This document shows positions 1 through 7,187 of a stretch of 10,222 nt of DNA, piece by piece. Within the stretch, counting starts at the first letter, position 1. Each line of letters starts with the position of its first letter. Location of the stretch: contig JAQVJB010000070.1 in the NCBI GenBank assembly GCA_028695395.1, positions 1 through 10,222 on the forward strand, given 5' to 3'. Under the pieces are notes generated by a model. The model saw only the letters and a program-made list of their open reading frames with translations. It did not search any database and had not been told where the DNA came from. Both the position numbers and the translations under genes were made by a program. Source of the DNA: Actinomycetota bacterium. GTDB taxonomy: Bacteria; Actinomycetota; Humimicrobiia; Humimicrobiales; Humimicrobiaceae.

Positions 1-619
1 CGACATCATCTTTATCAAGCATTTTAAATATATCTTCGGATGCAAGATAAACTACATTCACCTTGGACGGGTCTGTTCCAAGATATTTGATTATGTCATT
101 TTTTGTCGATAAAGAATCTGCTATTATAGCTTTTGCCCGTTTTGCATTTTGAGAGACCATTTTCTGGTACTTTTTTATGAACCAGTCAAAATTAAACTCA
201 GGAAATCTGAAAAAAGACATGTCGTGTATCGTAAGAACAATATTTTTATTAAAAGTGGGAGGGATTATATAATCAGGGCAGTGAAGGATATCGCTCTTAA
301 ATCCCAGCATCTCTATTGCCGGAAATTTTTTCTGTCCTATTTTTTCAAGATGTTTCCGGCTGACCTGATGAAAATTTAAATTAATTTTTTTTTGGGAATA
401 TTTTTTTACCAGATCTTCGAAAATGTAAATGTTCTCATTCGAGGCATGGTATCCTGTGAAAACATATTCATTACCTGAACCGGACTGTCCTGAAGGAGGG
501 CCATCATCATTATTATTTTTAAGTTCCAGCAGATTTTTAATAAGATTATTTATGTATCTGCCGGAACCTATCCTGGTTCCGAAGTTCAATATGGTTGAAA
601 CTTCAATGCCTGTTTTCAT
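1..619 (-). CDS. Family 4 glycosyltransferase, N-terminal part (cut by window edge)
   Basis: The first 206 residues of a GT-B glycosyltransferase of the GT4 type, which would transfer a sugar from a nucleotide-sugar donor in the cytoplasm. The sequence has a glycine-rich acceptor-side motif (GTRIGSGRYINNLIKNLL, residues 14-31), the strand and loop IVLTIHDMSFFRFPEF (127-142) with the usual H-D pair (H132, D133), and the inter-domain signature AIIADSLSTKNDI...VVYLASED (164-196). All three are typical of the N-terminal Rossmann half. The nucleotide-binding half with the EX7E motif lies beyond position 1. Residues 34-50 form a low-complexity Asn/Gly/Ser loop. The ATG at 619-617 is the only reasonable start: no other ATG, GTG or TTG lies in frame before a stop inside the upstream gene. 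It has no clear Shine-Dalgarno sequence. It begins 22 nt after the stop of the upstream fused glycosyltransferase, so the two are probably co-transcribed. Sugar specificity is unknown. Confidence 0.88.
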   Translation of the reverse strand, partial: MKTGIEVSTILNFGTRIGSGRYINNLIKNLLELKNNNDDGPPSGQSGSGNEYVFTGYHASNENIYIFEDLVKKYSQKKINLNFHQVSRKHLEKIGQKKFPAIEMLGFKSDILHCPDYIIPPTFNKNIVLTIHDMSFFRFPEFNFDWFIKKYQKMVSQNAKRAKAIIADSLSTKNDIIKYLGTDPSKVNVVYLASEDIFKMLDKDDV

Positions 620-641
620 AAAATATTTATTTAACGGAATT

Positions 642-3224
642 TTATATTCTGTCTATGAATTCATGAACGCTTATAGGCTCGTTTTCAAATTTATTATGAA
701 GCTTGGAAGATAGGATTTTCTTATCAAATTTTAGCTTTGTATCTTCCAGGCTTTTCAGGTAGCTGACATATTCCATATATTTATTGCTGCCTGTTATTAC
801 AAAAAGCCTCTGATAAGTTTTTATAAGATTATCAATTGAGAAGATAGGTTCATTTGTGATGATGTCAAAAAAGTTCTTTTCGCCCCAGTAGTATTTTATT
901 ATTTCATCATCGTTTACAAGCCTTTGCAGCTGAACCATTTTTCTTTGTTTTAAGAGCTGGCTTCTACTTTTGCTGAAATCAGAAAGTATCTTTTTTGCAG
1001 TATGCTTCATATTCCGGTCTTTTAGATTCTTCTTCATTATTCTAATTTCTACAGGCAGTATTCTGTCAATTGTTCTTTGCTCGCAGTTTTTCAGGAGCAT
1101 TTTCAGCAGATTAAGCCTTTTGTAATAATATATCGTTTGAAAGGCTGTCGATTCTTCCCTGAAATTATATGCATATTTGTGATAAACAATACATTTGGGG
1201 CAGGAGCTGAACTTGTACCCAAGCAGGTTTGCCCGGTAGCAAAAATCAAAATCTTCATAGAATAAATAGAAATTTTCTTCGACAGGTCCGACTCTGGAAG
1301 TTTTGAAATAAGATGTTTTAATAAAGGCGCTTGTAAAAGATAAGCCGAATATTTCTTCCGTTATATCATACTGGTGAAGATCAAGCTGGCCCAGCCCCTG
1401 GTATCCGTCATAAAGAGAAGTGTCCAGGTACGTACCGACGCTTTCAATAAAATTACGCTGATATGAAAACTTTATTTTTGGTGCCAGCCCTACTACATCA
1501 TCATCGGAATTTTCTGCTTCCTTAACTAATTCTTCTATTGCGCCTGCGTCATAAACAACATCGAAGCTTGATATCAGAACATATTTCGTATTAACCATCT
1601 TCAGCGCTTCATTTATTGCTTTGCCAAGACCTATATTTGAATTTTTCCCTATTATCTGCAGATCCAGACTGTAAGAATTACTGTCTTCCGGCTTATCAAT
1701 ATTATTATTTTCAGATGTCTTATCGTTTTCTTTTAAATATTTTTCTTTTATGGCAGACATGCTGTCATTAGTGCTCCCGTTATCAAAAAGTATTACCCGG
1801 AAATCTTTAAAAGACTGCTTCTTAAGGGAATCAAGACATTCAGAGATGCATTCAAATGAAGAATTATAATTAACTATCAGGACTGTTACGGGGACTTGCA
1901 ATCTGGCGCCATTTGCACCTATGCCGGCTCCTGGAATAATTTCAGTTTCATTTGGGCACCTATTTTGCAAACTATCCTTGTAAGCGAGAGCAGATGTATT
2001 CGTAAATATTGTTTTATCATCAGCAAACTCTTTATCAGAAGATTCCAAGTTGCCGGGAATCAAATTATAAGTCCCTTCGGGAATCCCTCCGGAAGCCAAA
2101 TTAAACGTTCCCTTAATTAGGGTGTCGTATTCTGCTACGGTTCTTTTCCATGCAAATTTTTTTGATGACCTGAAGCCGTTTTCTCCCATTTCTTTTATAA
2201 GTTCTTCATTTCTGGAAAGCTCTATAAGCCTGGAAAAGAATTCTTCCCTGCTGTTTGCAAGATATCCTGTAATGCCATCTTCCATTATCTCAGGGTGTGC
2301 ACCGATATTATAGCATATAGATGGTTTTGAAAATGTCTGGGCTTCTACCACCGGCAAGTCAAATCCTTCCCATTTCGTACATGTGGTGTATATGTCGCAT
2401 GCAGAATAAATAACAGGCATCATTTCAAAAGGGGCATTGGGTATCACGCAGACACCTTCATTTCTCAAAGCTATTTCGTCATTTTTTGAGCCGAATCCAA
2501 CCATAAGCAGCTTTAAAGAATTATTGCTTTTTTTTGCTTCCTTAAAAATATCAATAAGTTCTCTCGTGCCTTTATAAGGCTGATTAACAGGATTCAACCT
2601 TCCTGCATAAAGCATTAAAATATCAGTTTCTGAAACTTTCAGTTTCTGTCTGAGGCTTAATGCATGTTCCGCAATTTCATCTTTTGTCCCGGAATCTTTT
2701 ATATAATGATCCGCTCCAAGATAAATACATGATGATTTATTTTTTAAAGCTTTGGGAATCTTGCTATTAAGAAATTCAGAGATACTTATTATTCTCCGGC
2801 TATTTTTAAAATAAAAATTATTCTGGGTAAAATCCATATATTTGAAAAAGAGTCTTCTTCTTAAGTCCATGCCTTCAGTGGAAATAACACCATAGTTTAT
2901 GGAGAAAACTGGTTTATCAAGCACTCCTGCAAGGCTGTAGTACGGGAAAGTATTGATTATGAAAAGATCGCTGTCCTGATTATTAAAGATATGCCTGAGC
3001 TCTTTTGTTTTTTTCTCAAGATCTAATACGCCTGAACCATGTATTCGAGGGATAAGGATGATATCATAACAGGCTCTTTTTTTATATTCATTATCAATCT
3101 GCGTACAAAAGACATTGCATTCATAGCCTTTTTCTGTCAGTCCCGAAGCGAGCTTGTCGATTACCAGCTCAACACCATGCCCGACAAGCATTTTTTCAGT
3201 AATAAAAGAAATTTTTTTAATCAT
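642..3224 (-). CDS. Fused bifunctional glycosyltransferase, GT4 (GT-B) followed by GT2 (GT-A)
   Basis: An 860-residue protein with two predicted cytoplasmic catalytic domains. Residues 1-370 are a GT4 GT-B domain: first strand KISFITEKMLVGHGVE, hinge RIISISEFLNSKIP (144-157), AGRLNPVNQPYKG (207-219), and the donor-site motif EGFDLPVVE (286-294), an intact E-x7-E. Residues 375-442 are a polar linker. Residues 443-700 are a GT2 domain: VTVLIVNYNSS (446-456), LFDNGSTNDS (479-488), NSNIGLGKAINEA (528-540) and the catalytic-base region YLFYEDFDFCYR (653-664). The usual N-N-D/D-x-D metal site reads SSFD (552-555), so only the last Asp is kept. Residues 700-860 are a charged, probably helical tail with no recognised domain. 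The ATG at 3224 starts directly on beta strand 1. The Shine-Dalgarno is weak. It is first in a leftward operon with the GT4 gene and faces the inverse-order fusion across a shared promoter region. Each domain may add one residue of the same glycan (inference); the sugars are unknown. Confidence 0.9.
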   Translation of the reverse strand: MIKKISFITEKMLVGHGVELVIDKLASGLTEKGYECNVFCTQIDNEYKKRACYDIILIPRIHGSGVLDLEKKTKELRHIFNNQDSDLFIINTFPYYSLAGVLDKPVFSINYGVISTEGMDLRRRLFFKYMDFTQNNFYFKNSRRIISISEFLNSKIPKALKNKSSCIYLGADHYIKDSGTKDEIAEHALSLRQKLKVSETDILMLYAGRLNPVNQPYKGTRELIDIFKEAKKSNNSLKLLMVGFGSKNDEIALRNEGVCVIPNAPFEMMPVIYSACDIYTTCTKWEGFDLPVVEAQTFSKPSICYNIGAHPEIMEDGITGYLANSREEFFSRLIELSRNEELIKEMGENGFRSSKKFAWKRTVAEYDTLIKGTFNLASGGIPEGTYNLIPGNLESSDKEFADDKTIFTNTSALAYKDSLQNRCPNETEIIPGAGIGANGARLQVPVTVLIVNYNSSFECISECLDSLKKQSFKDFRVILFDNGSTNDSMSAIKEKYLKENDKTSENNNIDKPEDSNSYSLDLQIIGKNSNIGLGKAINEALKMVNTKYVLISSFDVVYDAGAIEELVKEAENSDDDVVGLAPKIKFSYQRNFIESVGTYLDTSLYDGYQGLGQLDLHQYDITEEIFGLSFTSAFIKTSYFKTSRVGPVEENFYLFYEDFDFCYRANLLGYKFSSCPKCIVYHKYAYNFREESTAFQTIYYYKRLNLLKMLLKNCEQRTIDRILPVEIRIMKKNLKDRNMKHTAKKILSDFSKSRSQLLKQRKMVQLQRLVNDDEIIKYYWGEKNFFDIITNEPIFSIDNLIKTYQRLFVITGSNKYMEYVSYLKSLEDTKLKFDKKILSSKLHNKFENEPISVHEFIDRI

Positions 3225-3260
3225 TTCCGAATTTATAAGCCTGAAGTGATAATTTTCTTC

Positions 3261-3269
3261 ATTTTAACA
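3261..3269 (-). promoter_or_regulatory. Candidate extended -10 promoter of the GT4-GT2 fusion operon
   Basis: Read on the minus strand this is TGTTAAAAT, which fits an extended -10 element (TGn followed by TAAAAT). It lies about 37 nt before the ATG at 3224. The region 17 bp upstream is a T tract with no real -35 match, so the call rests on the extended -10 alone. Transcription would start near 3254. Confidence 0.25.
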
Positions 3270-3276
3270 TTAATTA

Positions 3277-3304
3277 TTGTTTAAAAAAAATTGTTTGTTA
3301 TAAT
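3277..3304 (+). promoter_or_regulatory. Candidate sigma-70-type promoter of the GT2-GT4 fusion gene
   Basis: A TTGTTT -35 box (3277-3282), a 16-bp spacer and a perfect TATAAT -10 box (3299-3304) precede the ATG at 3349. Transcription would start near 3311, giving a leader of about 37 nt. The -10 box is consensus. The -35 matches TTGACA at three of six positions. In such AT-rich DNA some matches arise by chance, but the placement fits well. Confidence 0.45.
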
Positions 3305-3348
3305 TTATATAAATTTCAAACCTGGTTTTTAATCTGAATGAACTTATA

Positions 3349-5856
3349 ATGAAAGATATTTATTCATATCCGTTGATAACCATTTCTATCGTTAACCTTA
3401 ATGGCAGCGATTATCTAAGAGTCTGCCTTGATTCTTTAAAAAAGCTAAATTATCCTAAAGAACAGCTGGAAATTATTATTGTCGATAATGGCTCCAATGA
3501 TGATTCTATCGAGCTTATCAGCAATAATTATCCCGAAGTCAAAATCATAAAAAATAATAGCAATCTTGGTTTTGCAAAGGCTAATAATCAGGCAGCTTCT
3601 GAGGCAAAAGGTGAATATGTTGCTTTTTTAAATAATGATACCAAGGTAGACGAAAACTGGCTTATCGAACTTTTAAGACCTGTTTACGGCTCAAATGAAA
3701 CAGTCTGCTCAGGGTCAAAAGTACTTTCTTTTGACGGGAAAAGTATTGATTTTGCGGGCGGAATGATTAATTTTGAGGCAAAAGGCTTCCAGGTAGATTA
3801 CGGCATGCCAACAGCTAATGATAGTCATAATATAGAGAGGTTTCTTCCTTTTGTAAACGGAGGAGCCATGCTTGTCAGAAAAGATGTATTTCTGGATTCA
3901 GGAGGATTTGATGAAGATTTTTTTGCATATTATGAGGATGTCGACCTGGGCTGGAGGCTGTGGGTACTTGGATACAAAATAGTTTTTGCTCCTTCTTCGA
4001 TCGTTTATCATATGCATCACGGCACATCAAAAGCTTTCAGCGAAGATAAGCTGCGCTACCTGAAAGAACGGAATTCCCTCATTTCCCTGTATAAGAATTA
4101 TGGAGAGCAGAGCCTGGCAGGCATTCTTGCGGCAACACTTTCCAATATTTTTGCAAGGATATTTATTGATTTTAAGTTTGATTATAAAAGTTACTATAAT
4201 TTTGAAATAAATGATAAAAATTTAAGTGAGCTGTCAAAGAAAATCGAAGATGAAATCCCGCAGCTGAAAGTAAGCCCTGAACCCCTGAGTTCTCTTATGG
4301 CAGTCAAGGATTTTCTTGATAATATAAGTATGCATAAATCAAAAAGGGATTTTATACAATCAAACAGAAGGCGGGACGATAAATCATTATTTACATATTT
4401 CAAAGGCCAGTTCCTTTCAGTTTCTGGCGATGAAAATTATCAGAAACAACAGATAAACATGCTTTCATCTCTTGGCATCTATGATATTTTTAATAAAGAA
4501 ATTAAAAGGACCATACTGCTTGTCTCAGATGAAGTAATAAATAAAGAAATGGCGGGACCGGCAATAAGGATATGGAATTTCGCAGAAGTGCTTTCACGTT
4601 ATATGAATGTTATTATTGCCAGCCCCAACAAGCCGGAACTGCCGGATATGGAATTTGAAATATGCCATTACTCCGATGACATATCTCTTGGAAGACTGGT
4701 TGAAAGAGCAGATATAATTTTATGCGGAGGCACTGCTTTTAATAAATTCAAAAGCCTGAAAAGAAAAGATAAATTTTTAATTCTTGATATATATGACCCC
4801 TATAACCTGGCTACCCTGGAGGAATACAGTTCAAGGCCGATAAAAGAGAGAATAGGGATACATGAAGAAGTAGTAAAAACCATAAACGAACAGCTTTACT
4901 GGGGAGACTTTTTCCTATGTGCCTCTGAAAGGCAGAGGGACTTCTGGCTTGGAATGCTTTCTGCTTTAAACAGGGTTAATCCTATTACATATTATGCAGA
5001 CAGTAATTTAAGAAAAACAATAGATGTCGTACCTTTCGGCCTGCCTGATAATAAACCAGTACATACAAGAAAAGTACTAAAAGGAGTAATAGAGGGAATA
5101 AAAGAAAATGATTTTGTCATCATATGGGGCGGAGGGATATATAACTGGTTTGATCCTCTTTCGCTTATAAAAGCAATGAAACTTATCGGTGAAAAAAGAG
5201 ATGATATAAAATTATTTTTTATGGGTGTAAGACATCCAAATCCCATGGTAAAAGAACTTTCACTTGTAAATGAAACTGTAAATCTGGCAAAAAGCCTGGG
5301 AATCTTTGAGAAAAATGTTTTCTTCAATTTCGGCTGGGTGAAATATGATGAGAGGCAGAATTATCTTCTGGAATCAGATGCCGGAATAATAACACACCCT
5401 CTTCATATCGAGACAAGATTTTCATTCAGGACAAGAGTGCTTGATTATATATGGGCAAATCTTCCAGTCATATCGACCGAGGGCGATTTTTTCAGCGATC
5501 TTATAAACTCGGAAAAGATAGGTATAGTCGTAAAAGAAAAAGACCCTCAGGATATTGCTGATGCAATAATGAAAATTGCAGACGATAAAGTTTTATATGA
5601 AAATTATGTGAAAAATCTTTCCCGCATTTCCGGTGAATACAATTGGGAGAAAGTATGCGCTCCTCTTATCAGGTTTTGCCAGGACCCTGTAATAAGTGCG
5701 GTAAAGGATATGGGGAAACAGTCTTCTGACAATGAAATCAATTCAGGGTCAGCTGGCAGCAGAAGATGCCTTGTTTCAAAATTTTTCCACCATATATCCA
5801 GAAGCGGCCCGAAAAAGACCTTTAATTATGTTTCAAATTATTTAAAGCAAAGATAA
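3349..5856 (+). CDS. Fused bifunctional glycosyltransferase, GT2 (GT-A) followed by divergent GT4-like (GT-B)
   Basis: An 835-residue protein with the domain order reversed relative to its divergent neighbour. Residues 8-275 are a rhamnosyltransferase-like GT2 domain: ISIVNLNGSDYLRVCLDSL (12-30), IIIVDNGSNDDS (42-53), SNLGFAKANNQAA (71-83), the metal site FLNND (93-97), VNGGAMLVRKDVF (169-181) and the catalytic-base motif YEDVDLGWRL (195-204, E196 and D197). Residues 276-385 are a mostly helical connector. Residues 386-780 are a GT-B domain: MAGPAIRIWNFAEVLSR (401-417), LDIYDPYNLATLEEY (479-493), FFLCASERQRDFWLG (521-535), VVPFGLP (560-566), WGGGIYNWFDPLSLI (593-607) and a donor-site region ETRFSFRTRVLDYIWANLPV (688-707), where the classical E-x7-E is replaced. 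The basic C-terminal tail (781-835) has no recognised domain. The start is the first ATG after the promoter; it lacks a clear Shine-Dalgarno. The gene stands alone on its strand and ends facing the convergent UPF0104-type gene. It probably adds two sugars to a surface glycan (inference); substrates are unknown. Confidence 0.9.
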   Translation: MKDIYSYPLITISIVNLNGSDYLRVCLDSLKKLNYPKEQLEIIIVDNGSNDDSIELISNNYPEVKIIKNNSNLGFAKANNQAASEAKGEYVAFLNNDTKVDENWLIELLRPVYGSNETVCSGSKVLSFDGKSIDFAGGMINFEAKGFQVDYGMPTANDSHNIERFLPFVNGGAMLVRKDVFLDSGGFDEDFFAYYEDVDLGWRLWVLGYKIVFAPSSIVYHMHHGTSKAFSEDKLRYLKERNSLISLYKNYGEQSLAGILAATLSNIFARIFIDFKFDYKSYYNFEINDKNLSELSKKIEDEIPQLKVSPEPLSSLMAVKDFLDNISMHKSKRDFIQSNRRRDDKSLFTYFKGQFLSVSGDENYQKQQINMLSSLGIYDIFNKEIKRTILLVSDEVINKEMAGPAIRIWNFAEVLSRYMNVIIASPNKPELPDMEFEICHYSDDISLGRLVERADIILCGGTAFNKFKSLKRKDKFLILDIYDPYNLATLEEYSSRPIKERIGIHEEVVKTINEQLYWGDFFLCASERQRDFWLGMLSALNRVNPITYYADSNLRKTIDVVPFGLPDNKPVHTRKVLKGVIEGIKENDFVIIWGGGIYNWFDPLSLIKAMKLIGEKRDDIKLFFMGVRHPNPMVKELSLVNETVNLAKSLGIFEKNVFFNFGWVKYDERQNYLLESDAGIITHPLHIETRFSFRTRVLDYIWANLPVISTEGDFFSDLINSEKIGIVVKEKDPQDIADAIMKIADDKVLYENYVKNLSRISGEYNWEKVCAPLIRFCQDPVISAVKDMGKQSSDNEINSGSAGSRRCLVSKFFHHISRSGPKKTFNYVSNYLKQR

Positions 5857-5912
5857 TAGTTTCCACTGATTTTAAAACTGTATTCCAGTTATTATATTCC
5901 TACTGTATACCG

Positions 5913-6019
5913 TGATTATATTATTGACAGTATGCCTTTTATATTTCTGATTGTTCCCTGATTATATTATTGACCATATGCCTTTTATATTTCTGATTGT
6001 ACCCTGATGATATTATTGA
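5913..6019. repeat. 46-bp direct tandem repeat, two full copies plus a 15-bp partial copy
   Basis: Copy 1 is 5913-5958 and copy 2 is 5959-6004. They match at 43 of 46 positions, with differences at two adjacent bases in the middle and one near the end. A third, partial copy (6005-6019, one mismatch) runs into the last codons of the convergent gene and includes its stop codon at 6013-6015. A more degenerate relative may precede copy 1 (about 5890-5912). The array fills most of the 156-bp gap between two convergent genes. No strong hairpin or T-tract terminator is seen in it, so how transcription from either side ends here is unclear. Slippage duplication is the simplest origin. Confidence 0.8.
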
Positions 6020-7083
6020 TTAGCTTCTGTGTCTGCAGCCTGAGCTGCATCAGCGAGTTTTCTTTTTCTGTCCATATACGGTCTTAGCGCATAAATTATG
6101 CCTCCAACCACACCTGGCACTAGTATCATAATCAGAACGGCAATCGAAACTATAGTTGCAATGTTCCTGGGTCCTCCGAGAGCTCCGACCAGTACGACGA
6201 ATGCGCCTTCCCTTACCCCGATTCCGCCTATGGAAATAGGTATCATTGTAAGTATCGAGCTTATCTGTATTATGAATATATATGAAATCAGGCTGAGTTC
6301 ATTTATCCCGAAACCCTGGCTGCAGAATGAATAGTTCAGAGTAAATGTAAACTGCAGAATCATACTTAAAATAATAGTTATGAGCAGGATAACCTTGAAT
6401 TTTCTGAAATCCTTGAAAGTATTATACATTTGCCTCAGCTTATCTTCCCATTTATGCAGAAATTTTAATTTCCTGAAAAATTTATTTAGCCTGAAGTAAT
6501 CAGGAAAAAGCATTATTAAAATTATCAGGACTGCGAATATAAAGAATGCAAGTATTAAAATTATCAGGATATTGTTGGAAATAGTCCATTTTCCCATCTT
6601 GAATTCAACATGCGATGTCCTTAAAAATCCAACAGAAAGAGCAAATACCAGATAAATTATTGAGCTCATGACTCCTGTAGTCCTCTCCATTAATACTATT
6701 GAAGCTGCTTTCATCCCTGAACTGTTTTTAAGTTTGGAAGTGTCATAAATCCTGTAAACATCTCCTCCGATGGAAGTCGGGAGGAAATTATTAAAGAAAT
6801 ATCCAACAAGATAAGAGCCGAACAAAAAAGACATCGGAGCTTTTATATTCTGCGTTTTTAGAAGTATCTGCCATCTGAGGACAAGAAAATAAATGCCAAG
6901 CCAGTACATGATAAAAGATAGGCCTATCAGCCAGAAATTGACACTGGTTTTGGAGAGGTATTCAATGATTTCTGAAAAATTGCTGAACTGAGTCTTAAAA
7001 AGAAAGAATAATATGCCTATACTTACAACTATCCTAAGTACGATAAAAATCCTGTTTTTTAATTTTTTTTTGTCTATATTCAA
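6013..7083 (-). CDS. Multipass membrane protein of the lysylphosphatidylglycerol synthase TM / UPF0104 (YbhN/AglD-like) family
   Basis: A 356-residue integral membrane protein with about eight to nine hydrophobic segments (approximately 11-29, 50-76, 84-103, 127-154, 171-193, 229-252, 262-284, 288-304 and 308-333). Two family hallmarks are clear: NFLPTSIGGDVYRIYD (99-114) and MIPISIGGIGVREGAFVVL (280-298). Length and topology fit the stand-alone membrane domain, which lacks the soluble aminoacyl-transfer domain of MprF. Related proteins are proposed to move or modify lipid-linked molecules, and archaeal AglD has been linked to glycan assembly, so a role with a lipid-linked intermediate is plausible but unproven. 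The start is TTG at 7083-7081. The only in-frame ATG nearby encodes residue 59 and would remove the first membrane segment; a stop lies six codons upstream of the TTG. No strong Shine-Dalgarno is present. It follows the acyltransferase on the same strand after 104 bp. The last codons overlap the 46-bp repeat. Confidence 0.85.
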   Translation of the reverse strand: MNIDKKKLKNRIFIVLRIVVSIGILFFLFKTQFSNFSEIIEYLSKTSVNFWLIGLSFIMYWLGIYFLVLRWQILLKTQNIKAPMSFLFGSYLVGYFFNNFLPTSIGGDVYRIYDTSKLKNSSGMKAASIVLMERTTGVMSSIIYLVFALSVGFLRTSHVEFKMGKWTISNNILIILILAFFIFAVLIILIMLFPDYFRLNKFFRKLKFLHKWEDKLRQMYNTFKDFRKFKVILLITIILSMILQFTFTLNYSFCSQGFGINELSLISYIFIIQISSILTMIPISIGGIGVREGAFVVLVGALGGPRNIATIVSIAVLIMILVPGVVGGIIYALRPYMDRKRKLADAAQAADTEANQ

Positions 7084-7187
7084 GAAAACACCGGGAATTT
7101 CTTATTTTTTTCTTATGATACAGTATCTGAAAAATAATCAGTAAATTATAAAACAAAAGTCTTATAAATAAAACAACTATTACTTAT
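7084..7187 (-). other. Spacer between acyltransferase and UPF0104-type membrane protein
   Basis: A 104-bp AT-rich gap between two genes on the same strand. On the minus strand it contains a perfect TATAAT (7145-7150), but the nearest -35-like hexamer (TTGTTT, 7171-7176) is 20 bp away, which is longer than normal. A separate weak promoter for the membrane protein gene is possible. No hairpin terminator is visible, so read-through from the acyltransferase gene is also possible. Confidence 0.3.

Larger units (their letters stand above)
3225..3348. other. Divergent intergenic region between two fused glycosyltransferase genes
   Basis: A 124-bp AT-rich gap from which both fused glycosyltransferases are read outward. 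It holds one good plus-strand promoter (3277-3304) and a weaker minus-strand extended -10 candidate (3261-3269), whose elements are about 10 bp apart. Because the two promoters nearly abut, the genes could be jointly controlled, but no convincing operator palindrome is seen. Neither gene has a strong Shine-Dalgarno sequence in this region. Confidence 0.6.

Noticed and set aside
149..713. Two plus-strand ORFs of 76 and 94 codons.
   Set aside because: They lie antisense to the GT4 gene and the end of the 860-aa gene, whose minus-strand translations show clear family motifs. The plus-strand translations show none.
3233..3262. A nine-codon minus-strand mini-ORF (MKKIITSGL, then stop) ending 8 nt before the start of the 860-aa glycosyltransferase, as a possible leader peptide.
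   Set aside because: It has no ribosome binding site, no run of regulatory codons and no attenuator hairpin, and the best promoter candidate would start transcription inside it.
3338..3349. A three-codon plus-strand ORF (MNL, then stop) whose TAA overlaps the ATG of the 835-aa glycosyltransferase in a TAATG arrangement.
   Set aside because: Such short overlaps are expected by chance in AT-rich DNA, and no Shine-Dalgarno precedes it.
4992..5327. A 111-codon minus-strand ORF inside the GT2-GT4 fusion gene.
   Set aside because: It is a shadow of the real coding frame: no recognisable domain, no ribosome site, and a Ser/Phe/Pro-rich composition typical of antisense frames in AT-rich genes.
5901..5932. 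A possible hairpin (TACTGT paired with ACAGTA) as a terminator for the convergent genes.
   Set aside because: The stem is only 6 bp, AT-rich, with a loop of about 20 nt and no following T tract.
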